From: Gibbula magus
Lineage: Eukaryota; Mollusca; Gastropoda; Trochida; Trochidae
Direction: 5' to 3'
Assembly: GCA_936450465.1 (NCBI GenBank)
Contig: OW388293.1
Location: 46,862,040 to 46,926,039 of the forward strand
Length of the DNA: 64,000 nt
The position numbers and the translations under genes were made by a program. Shown one piece after another: positions 47,301 to 59,300 of this stretch (its first letter is position 1; each line of letters begins with the position of its first letter). Below the pieces are notes generated by a model. That model had not been told where the DNA came from, searched no databases, and worked only from the letters and a program-made list of their open reading frames with translations.

Positions 47301-50300
47301 TTGCTATGGCATGTATAAGCAGGCACAGTAGAACACGGATAAAGCAAACAAACGGATATAGCACTGACCAATCAAAAACACAAGGTTACATGGATATAGT
47401 TACAATAAACACAAGGCTACATAGAATTTAAGGAAATGTGCAATGGCATAGTCAGAACGTAAAAATAAATGACCAAGTTTGAATGGTATTGTAACAAGTG
47501 ATACTCATATCAAGTACAGAAGGTCTAACCATGACCAATCAAAAGTAAAAGGTAGGTTTACTCTCGGTCTGAAATTGAAAAGTAAAGCTCAATTTCACTC
47601 AAATTTCACTACATGGAACAGTTTTCTACAACAGACAATGTAACAAAGTCAAGGTTTAGATACAAGCTAAGATATATTTGGTGAGTCAATGGTGTAAATG
47701 ATACTGTTCCAATAAACGACAACAGAAGACAGCTGTGATTAATCTGACTGAGGTTGGAAATAATCCCTATAAATAATCCACGTCCATATCGCATGACACA
47801 AAGCATTAGTTGAGTAACATAACCAACAGCAGGCTGGCAATGCAGCACATACAATGAATGCAACGTCAAGTAGACACTACATAGCATCTACGCCATGTTA
47901 TCAGAGTTATAATCAAAAAGGGAACACTCAACAGCAATACTGTACAATTTACACAATATTAACCTTTTATCTGCTGATACCAATGTTCAGGAGAAACCAA
48001 TATTTTGCCAGTGTTCCGAATATTAACATGGTGAGGTGAGGTGAGGTGAGGTGAGGTGAGGTGAGGTGAGGTGAGGTGAGGTGAGGTGAGGTGAGGTGAG
48101 GTGAGTTGGGGTTTAACACCGTTTCGAAGAGTGTTTCACTTATATCACGGCTGCTAGTATTATTGCAAGGAGAAAGCCTGCAAGCAACGACTGGAACTAG
48201 CGAACCATCGGTAGTACTGCACTGAAATTCAGTGTGGCATTTCAACCAAACCTTACTGCGTGCAAAACAGTTCTCTACTACAGACAAAGTTGCCATGCTC
48301 CTGGCGGGAAATCGAACCACCTCTTGATCCGAAGCCAAACGCGCCAACCACTGTGCCATCCCGCCCCTCCAATGTAAACAAGATGTGGTCCCTGTATTTT
48401 GATAACTCTGAAATTCAGTGTCTGAATGGATTTTCACTCAGCTAAATGTGAAAGAGATATCTAAAATGTGGTATCAGCACGACTGCAACTAATTTGCAAC
48501 AAAAATACTTAATGCATATAAAAATCATCAATCATGTTGTTATGAAGTATGCACAAGTAATGAGCTTTGCAAACGATCTTGCGTAAATGTCAGGATTTAA
48601 ATTAATATAATCGGACGTCATAACATCAACAGAAAGTATTTCATCGGAACATCTAGCTATATATCTATAAGTCTTGGTAGTCAAAGAAAACTTGAATGGT
48701 AATGTATATCTCTTGGCTAATTAGTAGAAAGGAAAATGTCAAACTCAATTTTCAAATACCAGCATTACCTTCTTCCATAAGTAGAGTCTGTACACAGACA
48801 GAATGAGGACCCACTGAGGATTGTTAAGGCTTCGATGTGTCTTTGACATAGCAGCTACTTAGATTACAGGGAGATGACAATAACATTGTGACTAAATTAT
48901 TGCAGTGAAACCTGCACATGTTGGCTGGGATAAGAAAATAATTTCTTACTTAAGGAGTACTATATGAATCAGAAATTAACTAGATTAGCGTTTGCGGGAC
49001 ACCGCAAAAGCAGAGCAGCTCCGAAACTTAGGGTCTCGCCTTTCCCTGTTCCGCCTTCTCGTCAGCATCAATAAAATGGGAATTCTTTTTAACAAAATTT
49101 TTTTCATTATTCGAGTTATTACTAATCATCACTGGGGTCACTTTTCACAAGTTTGTTCTTAAAACCTATTTCTTCTTTCAAAATTTCTTTTCATTGTGTA
49201 TCACAATCATGTAATGATTCAAAGTGTTAATAGTTGAAATAAACATTTTCGCAAAAGCATGCTTAAGTTGTGACCTCGCTATGACCTTGACCTTTGACGG
49301 ATGTTAGCGAAAACCTTTTCAAATCTTAGCCTTTCTCCATAGTTGATATACACCAAATAAGAGCCTGATAGCACAAACAATTTTCAAGTTATCGTGTTTA
49401 CAAGGATTTTTTTAGCGATTTCAGAACTCGTGACCTTGACCTTTGACCTTGAATATGAACATGTCAAAATCATTCCCCAGGGACATAAGTAAGAAGTTAT
49501 GTATATGAGGTGTTGATACCTCATTGGAAAGAAGTTATTTAGTGATTTCAGAACTGGTGACCATGACCCTATGTCGTGACCTTGACCTTAAAAATTCAAG
49601 GTCACACAATCAGTGATCACTTTTCATTGTGTATCACAATCATGTAATGATTCAAAGTGTTAATAGTTGAAATATGACATTTTCGCAAAAGCATGCTTAA
49701 GTTATGACCTCGCTATGACCTTGACCTTTGACGGATGTTAGTGAAAACCTTTTCAAATCTTGGCCTTTCTCCATAGTTGATATACACCAAATAACAGCCT
49801 GATAGCACAAATATTTTTCAAGTTATCGTGTTTACAAGGATTTTTTTAGCGATTTCAGAACTCGTGACCTTGACCTTTAAGATTATTGTTCGCACCAATT
49901 ATCAGCCTCTCTGAATTGCCAATGATATATATGAATATGCTTAAACTCAAACCTTTAAAGAGTCATGTTATATGCTCAATTGTTTCTAGATCCACCACTG
50001 GTTTTGATTCCTGTATATTGGTCACTCAGAATTGTTTAGCACTAAAACAAATACCCACCAATTGTTTTTCCGAAACCCCCTCCCCCTCTTCAAGGTGAAG
50101 GAAGGAAAAATCACCTATTGTAGAATGTAGAGGTGAAGAGAGGTGAATTGGTGTTTAACGCCGCTTTCAAAAGTATTTCAAGTATTTCGCAGCTGTTAGT
50201 ATTATGGCAGGGAGAAAGCCCGCAACATCATGTGGCTATGCGATGAAACCTGCAAGCATCCGCTGGAACTAGTGAACCTTGGGTGGTACTACTCTGAATT

Positions 50301-53300
50301 TCAATGTAGCATTGCACCCAAACCTTACTAAGTGTAGAACAGTTCTCTACTGCAGACAGGGTGGTACTACTCTGAATTTCAGTGTAGCATTGCACCCAAA
50401 CCTTACTACGTGTAGAACAGTTTTCTACCGCAGACAAACTTGCCATGCCCCTGGCAGGATGTAGAATGTAGATTCAGCAGTAGAAGTACATAGTGCTCTT
50501 TCCCTGACAGACACTGTGCAGAAGAGGTCACAGTGACAGAGAGGTTGTTGACGTTCCAACATCCAGACACGCTCCTTCACTAATTAGATAAGTAACAGAG
50601 CTTAAGATAATATACAAGCATCACTGTGCAGGGACTTCACATGTCTCCTGCAGTACCAGTCAACCTGAAGAAGCAATTAACTTTTCTAATAAAGGTCTTC
50701 GGTGATGAAAGATATTTACGACTTTTGGATTAAGTGATTTTTTAAAAGAAAGACTGTTTATGAGTTTTGAAAAGTTACATTAAGAAGTAGATGTTTTATT
50801 GGGATAGGATTAAAATAGTTCAAACATAAAGCTTTTGAAATTACCAAAGTTCTGTAGAATTAAATAATATCTTTGGTCAGTAAATAATGACAAATGTGGC
50901 TAATTTCCTGTTCATCTATGTGTCTAAATCACAATAGAACGAGAGAACTTGAACAGTTCAATCAATAGGTATTTCTAGAGAATCAACTTGGCAAATGTTA
51001 TGCAATATATCTGGAATCATCTTCACAACGGAATAACGGCATAACGGAAAGATTTCCATATCTTCTCCTCCCACCTTGACCTCAACCCCCGCATTTTCAG
51101 TGCTAAGATTTTAACGTACTGCAGGCTAATCAGATAAGCCAATCAGAAGACAGTTGTATTGCCTCTGTGACTGTGTTGATCATCACTTATTTTGAATTGG
51201 TTCCGAATGTAAACGGCGACTTCATTGGCTGTATGTAAGGTAAGGGATGTAACTCGTGATCACAATAGGTGCCGCTGATTCGTTTCACCAATTATGCCTA
51301 TGTTGAAGGCAAAGTTAAAAAATGGAGAGATACATTTTCACCTTGCCGTGGGAAGATGATCTAGAATAATTTCCAACATGATACCAGGCTTTCATTGAAG
51401 ACTGAAGATTTCATCATAGAAAAAATAGGTTTTGTTTTTTTTTATCGCTCTAGCTCCTATAAATGGGTCAAAAGTTACCACATTTTCTACGATTTACATA
51501 CAAATAAGTCTAGGAACATGAACCAAAAGAAAGCTTAGAGTATATTGATTCAATGCCATATCACAAGTCCTTATCAGCTTGTAATGTGTTTCTTTTTTAA
51601 ACTACAGTTACCACAACATAGTTATTTCGTGGACAAGCTAACAAGCAATGTAAAGAATGTAATTGGTAACGGTTCCTTATTTTGGACTTGTTGATATTCC
51701 TTGGCACTGAGAGAACAGTTATAAATTAAGCCGAGCGCTTATGACTGTCTTTAAGTGTTAAGGAGATGTGGGACCCAGAAATCGAACTCGCTTACGGTAA
51801 CATTGTGCAACAACAACATATTGTAGTGAATAAGTCTAAAAATATATGGATTACGTCGTTTGGGGCATACGCTTATCCATACACTAACGGAAAGCGCTTA
51901 AAATTGCCGTAACGCCTTTTTAACGGTCATTTTACGACATGCCGCATAACGTTATCGTCACCTATATTCGCGGTAAATATGTTACCGTGTGTGTTATTCG
52001 AATTACATAAGTATCTTTAGTTAGTGACGAATTTAAATAACCTGGTATAATCAACTGATAGTTATTCTTTCACCATGTACTCTTAGATTGATATGTTCAA
52101 TAATGATTAAACGGTAGGCCGTCAAAGTTACACTTGAAACCATCAAAATTGCCGTGACGTTAGGTTTTAACGTTGATGAAGGTAATTTAAAAAATGACGT
52201 TAAAGTGATGAAAAACCTCCGGTGACCCCCTATTTTTATTTCTGAATTCGTTTGTTTATTCAAATGTGCACATTATATTGTATTTATAGCAATATCTAAA
52301 ATATGCGTGTCAGTGAGAAATCCTGTTGAATATGCGAAAAATGATGAGAAAAATGCTGTTTTTAATTAAAAAGTACTTAATTTAATTTTGTTTCTCTTTC
52401 CAGTGTCATTAATTTTCAAAATATAGACTAGCTATACATCCCCGTATGTAACTGAAATGTATTTGAAAGGATTCTGAGCTTATTCGTTGAAAGTGAGCGC
52501 TTCATTTAAATACATCAAATCAGTCAAAAATGGCGTAATTTGCCGACGGGAGTATTATTATTAATGCCGATAACTATTTAAATCGTTCGGTGACCCCCAA
52601 ATTTTCTTACATTTTTGGATAAAAGACACAATAAACCTGCTATTTTGAAAAATAGACCAATTCTAAAATATTTTGTTTCATCGTCCCATCTCTCCTTAAG
52701 AGGCTTTCAAATCTGGGCAAAGGATATTAAAACCAGAACAAAGAAGATTTTGCGGATAAAATACAAATGCTAATGTCTGACAATCCAATCCTCCTCAGTA
52801 ACTGAAGTAATGCCATGTAGAAACTGATGTAAATACTAAACTTTAATTACTGTTGAGTATCCTAACACTTTACATGTTGTTGGCTGGAGGATACAATTCA
52901 ATATAAACACTTCATTATGTAGTCAGCAAATACAGAGTTAAAGGAATTAAGGCAACATATAATTTGAAAGAAGAAGCAGAGTCAAGAAGCAACACCTGCA
53001 AAGTCTTCAAAGATGGCGGCGACAGCATACCAAAGTGACAGCATTGAGTTACCTCCCCTTCTTGACCCTGTTGCAGAAGATGAACAATCTACAAGTGAAT
53101 AACCTCTGCAGAAATGTCAGCTTCAAGATGGAGGCGTAGATATCTACAAGAAAATATTTACCTACATTCTAGCTGTATTGACAGAAAACATCCCCGAGGG
53201 AAAGGGAAGTCTGATGCGAGGTCAAAGGTCACTGTGGGAGTTTCTTGAACTCTTTGAGTGGACAAGGTGAACATGGTATTTTGGTGATTTGAGGTTTAAT

Positions 53301-56300
53301 GCAGCTTTCATAATCATGGCTGTTAGTTTTATTGGAGGAGGAAAGCCTGCAACCATTATGGCTATGCATTGCAGTGAAACATGCAAGCTGCGAGCCGTGA
53401 AAAAGACTCAGTAGATCTTGTTGACTGAACCCATGTTATCAATGATCATCCAAAATAACTTAACAAATCACCAATTTCTTCAAATGGACTGTTTTATATC
53501 GTGTAGTTATACAGCACAAACAGGACTTGAATCTTGCTTTCACCAAAAAATCCCCTTAACCTAAATACAAGAGGGGTTCACATGATATGAATTTCTTTTC
53601 AAAGAAAAAATTTGGTCAAAATGATTTGTTTTTATTTATTGATATTCTTCATCATTTTGTTCATAGCCTGAGAAAGTGGTTTGATAGCAAAATGATCATT
53701 TCAAATTACAAATTATAGTCTAGACAATAATGTAAAACAAGACATTTGAAAGTGAAGGAGTCAAAATCTCTTTCCTTATTTTCTTGAAAGTTTGTCCTTT
53801 GAAATGAAATTATCTAGAGAAAGTGGTTCAATTCAGATAATTTGGTTTCAAAGAGCAACCTTGGGTCTTGCAAACATTATAACCACAGGGAGTGTTATTG
53901 TGTCTTGCTTGATAGCACTTGAGGAGGTACATGTGTTTCTGATTGGAAGAAGCAGACAACAGGGGGCGCTAGCTGCCTATTCTTCTTCTCTTTGAGACAA
54001 GCACCATACAGGTACAACCGAGGTTACAGTGAGGCTACAGTGTGGTTGCAGTGAGGTTACAGTGAGGTTACAGTGAGGTTACAGTGAAGGTTACAGTGAA
54101 GGTTACAGTGAAGGTTACAGTGAGGTTACAATGAGGTTACAATGAGGTTACAGTGAGGTTACAGTGAAGGTTACAGTGAGGTTACAATGAGGTTACAATG
54201 AGGTTACAGTGGAGGTTACAGTGAGGTTACAGTGAAGGTTACAGTGAGGTTACAATGAGGTTACAGTGAGGTTACAATGAGGTTACAGTGAGGTTACAAT
54301 GAGGTTACAGTGAGGTTACAATGAGGTTACAGTGGAGGTTACAGTGAGGTTACAGTGAAGGTTACAGTGAGGTTACAATTAGGTTACAGTGAGGTTACAG
54401 TGAGGTTACAGTGAGGTTACAATGAGGTTACAGTGAGGTTACATAGGTGAGTCGATCTGGTGGAAGAGTTGGTACCATTGAAGGGCGAATGAGTTCATTG
54501 CAATTGTGGTTATCCATTGTGGTGAAACCTGAGAGCTAAGGCTGGAATTTGCTAACTAGGGCTGGGACGGGTAACCAGATTTACCCTGACGTGTAATGAC
54601 TATGACCCGGGTATCCTTCACATTATCAGGACCCGTTATTATCATGTGACTGAATATTAAAGAGTTTAATTTGTAATTTTGTTCAATACAAGATTGCAAT
54701 TATTTGAAAATTCCAACCCTATATTAAATTCAAATGTTACTCATACTAAAACATTTTTTGAAATAGCCATAGATCTCTTTTCTTTAGCTTTCTAGCTCCA
54801 TCCTTCAGCCTATCAGTTGATTAAAGTATTACAAAATTTTACAAAATAGATGTTGGAGATGGACAAAACGGGTATCCGGATAGGGTAATAGGGGGTCGGG
54901 TACACATGTTTAAAAAATCTACCCGTCCCAGCCCTATTGCTAACCATGAGTGCATGTATTTCAATGTCGTTGTGGCTATCAATTGAGGTGAAACCTACAA
55001 GCTTAGGTTGGAGCTTAGGCTTAAGCATAGGTGCAAAGTATTACATTTGAGGTGAGTAAGGGTTTAACGTCTGGTCACTTTCAAGAGTTTTTCACATATA
55101 TCATGGCTGCTAGTATTAATGCAGGGAGAAAGGCCGCAATGCCATGGTGGCTAATAAGATTACTTATATATTTTATTTGGAGACATATTTCGCAATTGTA
55201 AATGAATAATTATAAAATACAAAGAACTAATGTAAACGCAATAGAAATTGGAGTTTTTAAATTAGCATACCTCTTTATAACGTGTGTCATCATGTAAATG
55301 CGATCGCGTGTTCGTAGCGTCATACAAACAGTGTTTGACTACATAACGTCTTGTTAAATAATATTGCTAATTATTTGTTTTTGATAGGTTTATTTATTTT
55401 GAATTTGTATAATAACTTTACCATACATCGATATTGATCTATCACATTTTGATACCTATGTTTTATGACTGAGATATATATATTATTAATTTATCGAGAT
55501 TCAAATAGCAAAATCTTAATCTGTAACAAATTCATGAATCACCGGTACGGTGAAGCCACACGTTCATGCAAAGTTTATCTTTGACACAATTTGTTTACAA
55601 TGCGATGATAATGAAATCTTTTTCGTAAATAATGTTGTGAAATGGGTCACATCTTTCAGTCACTAAATGACACTGAAAATATCAATTAAATATCAAACAG
55701 TAAGTGTTTTTTCTGCAGAAAATTATAATTTACTGAAGATAATGATGATTGATGTGGTGCCTCGTGCTGTGAAGAATAAATGTGACTTCTTGACTGGAAC
55801 AACATATTTCAATTTCATAAACAATTATGACCGACACAAGCAGGGCGGTTTGCCTTTATTTAATGCTTGTAAGTTTAGTTTTCCTTTTATTTTCTGCAAT
55901 TGGTCAACTGATGTCCGATAGGTCAATTTTCCATTCGGTCAAACTGGATTTACAATCGGACATGTCCGGCAAATAGACCGATTTCTGCATCCCTGGTGGC
56001 TATGCATTGTGGTGAAACCAGCAGGCATTGGCTGGAACTAGCAAACCATGGGTGGTACTGCGCTGAAATTCAGTGTAGCATTGCACCCAAACCTTACTGC
56101 ATGTAGAACAGTTCTCTTTAGCAAAGTTGTTGAGCCCAGTGGCAGGATTCGAACCCCGGACCCCTTTGATCCAAAGCCAAACATGCTAACCACTGGGCTA
56201 TCCTACCCCCTATTACATTTAATCAAATGTTAAGTTTTTCATGTTTTCAAGAGATTTACCTCACAAATCAAGGACTATAAACAACATTTTGTCAACTCTC

Positions 56301-59300
56301 CATCAGCTTTGACATCAATGCCATTTTTCATAAAACTTTTACACACAAAGCACCACTAGGGATTATTTTTTTTTCGACAATTTTGTCACAGACAGCATGT
56401 CATGCATGTGCAAAGTATCACTGCATTAAAGTCATGATTGAAAAGCACAGAACATTCTGACCAAAATCATCATAGGTATTTAAAGATTGCTGTATAGTTT
56501 CTTATGAGCGAGTTCTCGAATCAAGAGTGTAAAGCTTGAAGGCTGACAGACCATACAGTATAAAGCTTCTCCTTCACTTATCACCAATAATACACAGGAG
56601 CTCCAAGATAAGGCTTTTACATTTGGCAATGGAAATCCTTTGGTTCCCTAAACACACATCAAACTTATCATTTATTGCACTAATCTGTCATACACTGATA
56701 GTTCCACTATCCGCTACAATAAACTGGGTCATCTGATAAGTGTCGGAGGTCACAGTTCCCATTACTGAAGATCTGCACAAAGACAAAGATTGGATGCTGA
56801 CATGGAGGGCAAGTTTGCTGTCTGAAACATTGTTGTCTGTTGAATGAAAAGTCTGACGTCTGCTGCAGGGCAAGTTACATGTCTGCGGGAGGAATTTAGT
56901 TTCATGTCTGATGGAAGAAAGTTTGCCGTTTGCTTGAGGGACAAATTCATGTCTGTAGGAAGAAAAAAAATTTGTCTGAGGGAGAGAAAGTTTGGTTTCT
57001 GCTTGAGGGACAAATTCATGTCTGTAGGAAGAAATTTTTTGTGTCTGAGCTAGAGAATGTTTGACTCTGCTTGAGAGAAATTTTATCAACTGTCAGAGGC
57101 AAGTATGATGCTAAGTTGAGGGCAAGTTTGGTTTCTCTTGGAGAGAAAATTTGGCGTCTGCTGGAGAGAAAGTATAGCACCTACTGTCTGTAACTAAAGA
57201 TACAAGATGGACTACAAACAGACAGATGCATAGAGTGCAGGATTTCATAGCTTATTATGTATAGCTTCTATTTACACTCATAAAGATAAATCTATATCTC
57301 ATTTCGTTAAAGAGATGGGCAAACAGGGAATTTATTTGGGTATTCTTTAAAATCACAATACTTCTTGACTTCTGAGTGACAGGAACTAAAAGAAATTGAG
57401 AGGAGCAAGAGTCCCTCCCTTTGCTGAATTTTGGACCAAACTGAAACAGCTGAAAACTGTCATCCCAGGAAGCCTGAAGACTCAAGAGAACAGAGAAGGT
57501 GGTGGTGGTGGTGNNNNNNNNNNNNNNNNNNNNNNNNNNNNNNNNNNNNNNNNNNNNNNNNNNNNNNNNNNNNNNNNNNNNNNNNNNNNNNNNNNNNNNN
57601 NNNNNNNNNNNNNNNNNNNNNNNNNNNNNNNNNNNNNNNNNNNNNNNNNNNNNNNNNNNNNNNNNNNNNNNNNNNNNNNNNNNNNNNNNNNNNNNNNNNN
57701 NNNNNNNNNNNNNCACTGCGAACAGTGACTGATATAATTTGACATCATTAAACAATGGTCTCACTCGGTGAATTGGCTTATGACGTCACAGTGTTGCTGT
57801 GGTGACAGGCTGTTCCTAGCGGCCACTCGGCGTGAAAACGACCCTTTTCGGCCGTAATTACAAGGATAACATCATATAATAAACAGAGTATCTGTCAATT
57901 CTTGACAAATACCATGTTTATCTCATCTCATGAGGTAGAAAAGTTATATATTTTCACTCGTGGCTGCGCCACTCGTGAAAATATAGCCTTTCTACCTCAC
58001 TCAATGAGATAAACATGGTATTAGTCAAGAAAAGACAGATATCCTCTATATATTTTGAAGCAACAATCGGATAAAGTTCATCCAGGAAATAAGATCACTC
58101 TGAACAACACTTTTTTAAACATTTATAGTTTTCACACTTGCTTGTGGAAAAGCATTTGCAGTTTTGTGTCTATTGCAAAAAAAGATGATGGCAATACAAA
58201 GAAAATGTTCTTGTTTTTACATAAAGCAATGCATAAGTATTCTAGTTCAAGGAGATAATATAAACATAGTGATAGTGAAAAGGTGAGCAATGGAAATGAA
58301 TAAATAAATTACCTGTTCAGAGTTATCCTCCCTTGGCCTCTTCTGACCTTGATCATGTTCCTTGACTTCATTCTTTCCCTGACCTTGACCCTTCCCATGA
58401 GCATTGACCTTTTTCTTTGTCTGACCTTGACCTTGACCTGGCCTTGTCTTGTGTCTAATCTTTGGCCCCGAGTGAGATGGAAGACCCTTGGGACCCTTAT
58501 ACATGCCTCTAGCCACGTCATCTTGCTCAGTTGTTCGTTTTAATTTTCCTTTCCCTCGTCGCCTGTTCTTCAGTTCAGGTTTTCCTTCGTTGCCTTCTAG
58601 TTTTCCATCACTTTTCATAGCATTTGCAGCATTTCTAGACTAAAATATGAAAACAAAACCAGCTTTTGAACATCACTGATGCAAAGATAAAGGATTGTAC
58701 ATGAAAATATTAATTTTTCAAAGCAAATATTACGAATACACTTTATTCTGTTTTTACTTTACTTTTTATTTGCTTACCAAGACACAAAATTAGGTAACAA
58801 AATGCTATAAAAAAATATATTCACCTTGACTTTCTCCAGCTTTTTTTGCTGAGCGAGCACTTTCCTCTGGTCTTCAAGTGAGAAGTGAACAATGAGTCTC
58901 TGGAAGATGTAAAGGATTTGATGTGAAGGGAATGAGGAATTAATCAAATGTGAACTGGTGATACACTTAGTTTTCTCAAACTGTCTGAAAAGTCTTCTGT
59001 TAATTGCTGTGAAATATCACTTCCCTAACAACTGTGACAGTATCAAGTATGAAATCAATGAACAAAGGTATAACAAAACAGTATGTGACAGGAGGGATAA
59101 TATTAAAGACTGCATAAAACAAATCAAATGTGTCATGGCACAAATCTTCCAAAAGTGACAAGGGCAGTAGGACTTTCTTTTTACTTTCTGTTGGAACAAA
59201 TAATGACGAGGAAGGACTACATTTGATTTTTTACCATCAGAATACAGCTTGAAAGTGCTAGAAATATACAAAATAAAAGTACTATGTTTGGTGGACAAAT

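Larger units (their letters stand above)
44399..58312 (-). other. last rbm28 intron, 13.9 kb, repeat-filled
   Basis: It carries at least four SINE copies of one family, two hAT-like insertions, several minisatellites, a 433-bp direct duplication and an assembly gap. Stretches not listed separately (44.4-48.0, 50.5-53.2 and 56.2-56.8 kb) show no gene. A 29-codon frame at 53013-53102 starts in AGATGGCGG context but is too short to call. A GGAT microsatellite lies at 44884-44902. Confidence 0.85.

Noticed and set aside
47967..48437. 156-codon minus-strand frame
   Set aside because: Runs through a SINE and its GTGAG microsatellite tail; the repeated Ser-Pro-His-Leu-Thr residues come from the microsatellite.
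57255..57764. Open frames spanning the N gap
   Set aside because: Most of each frame is unknown sequence, so no protein can be inferred.
58247..58618. Single-exon reading of the 123-codon minus-strand frame
   Set aside because: It is the rbm28 exon 58313-58639 read through its donor; the extra C-terminal residues are intronic.
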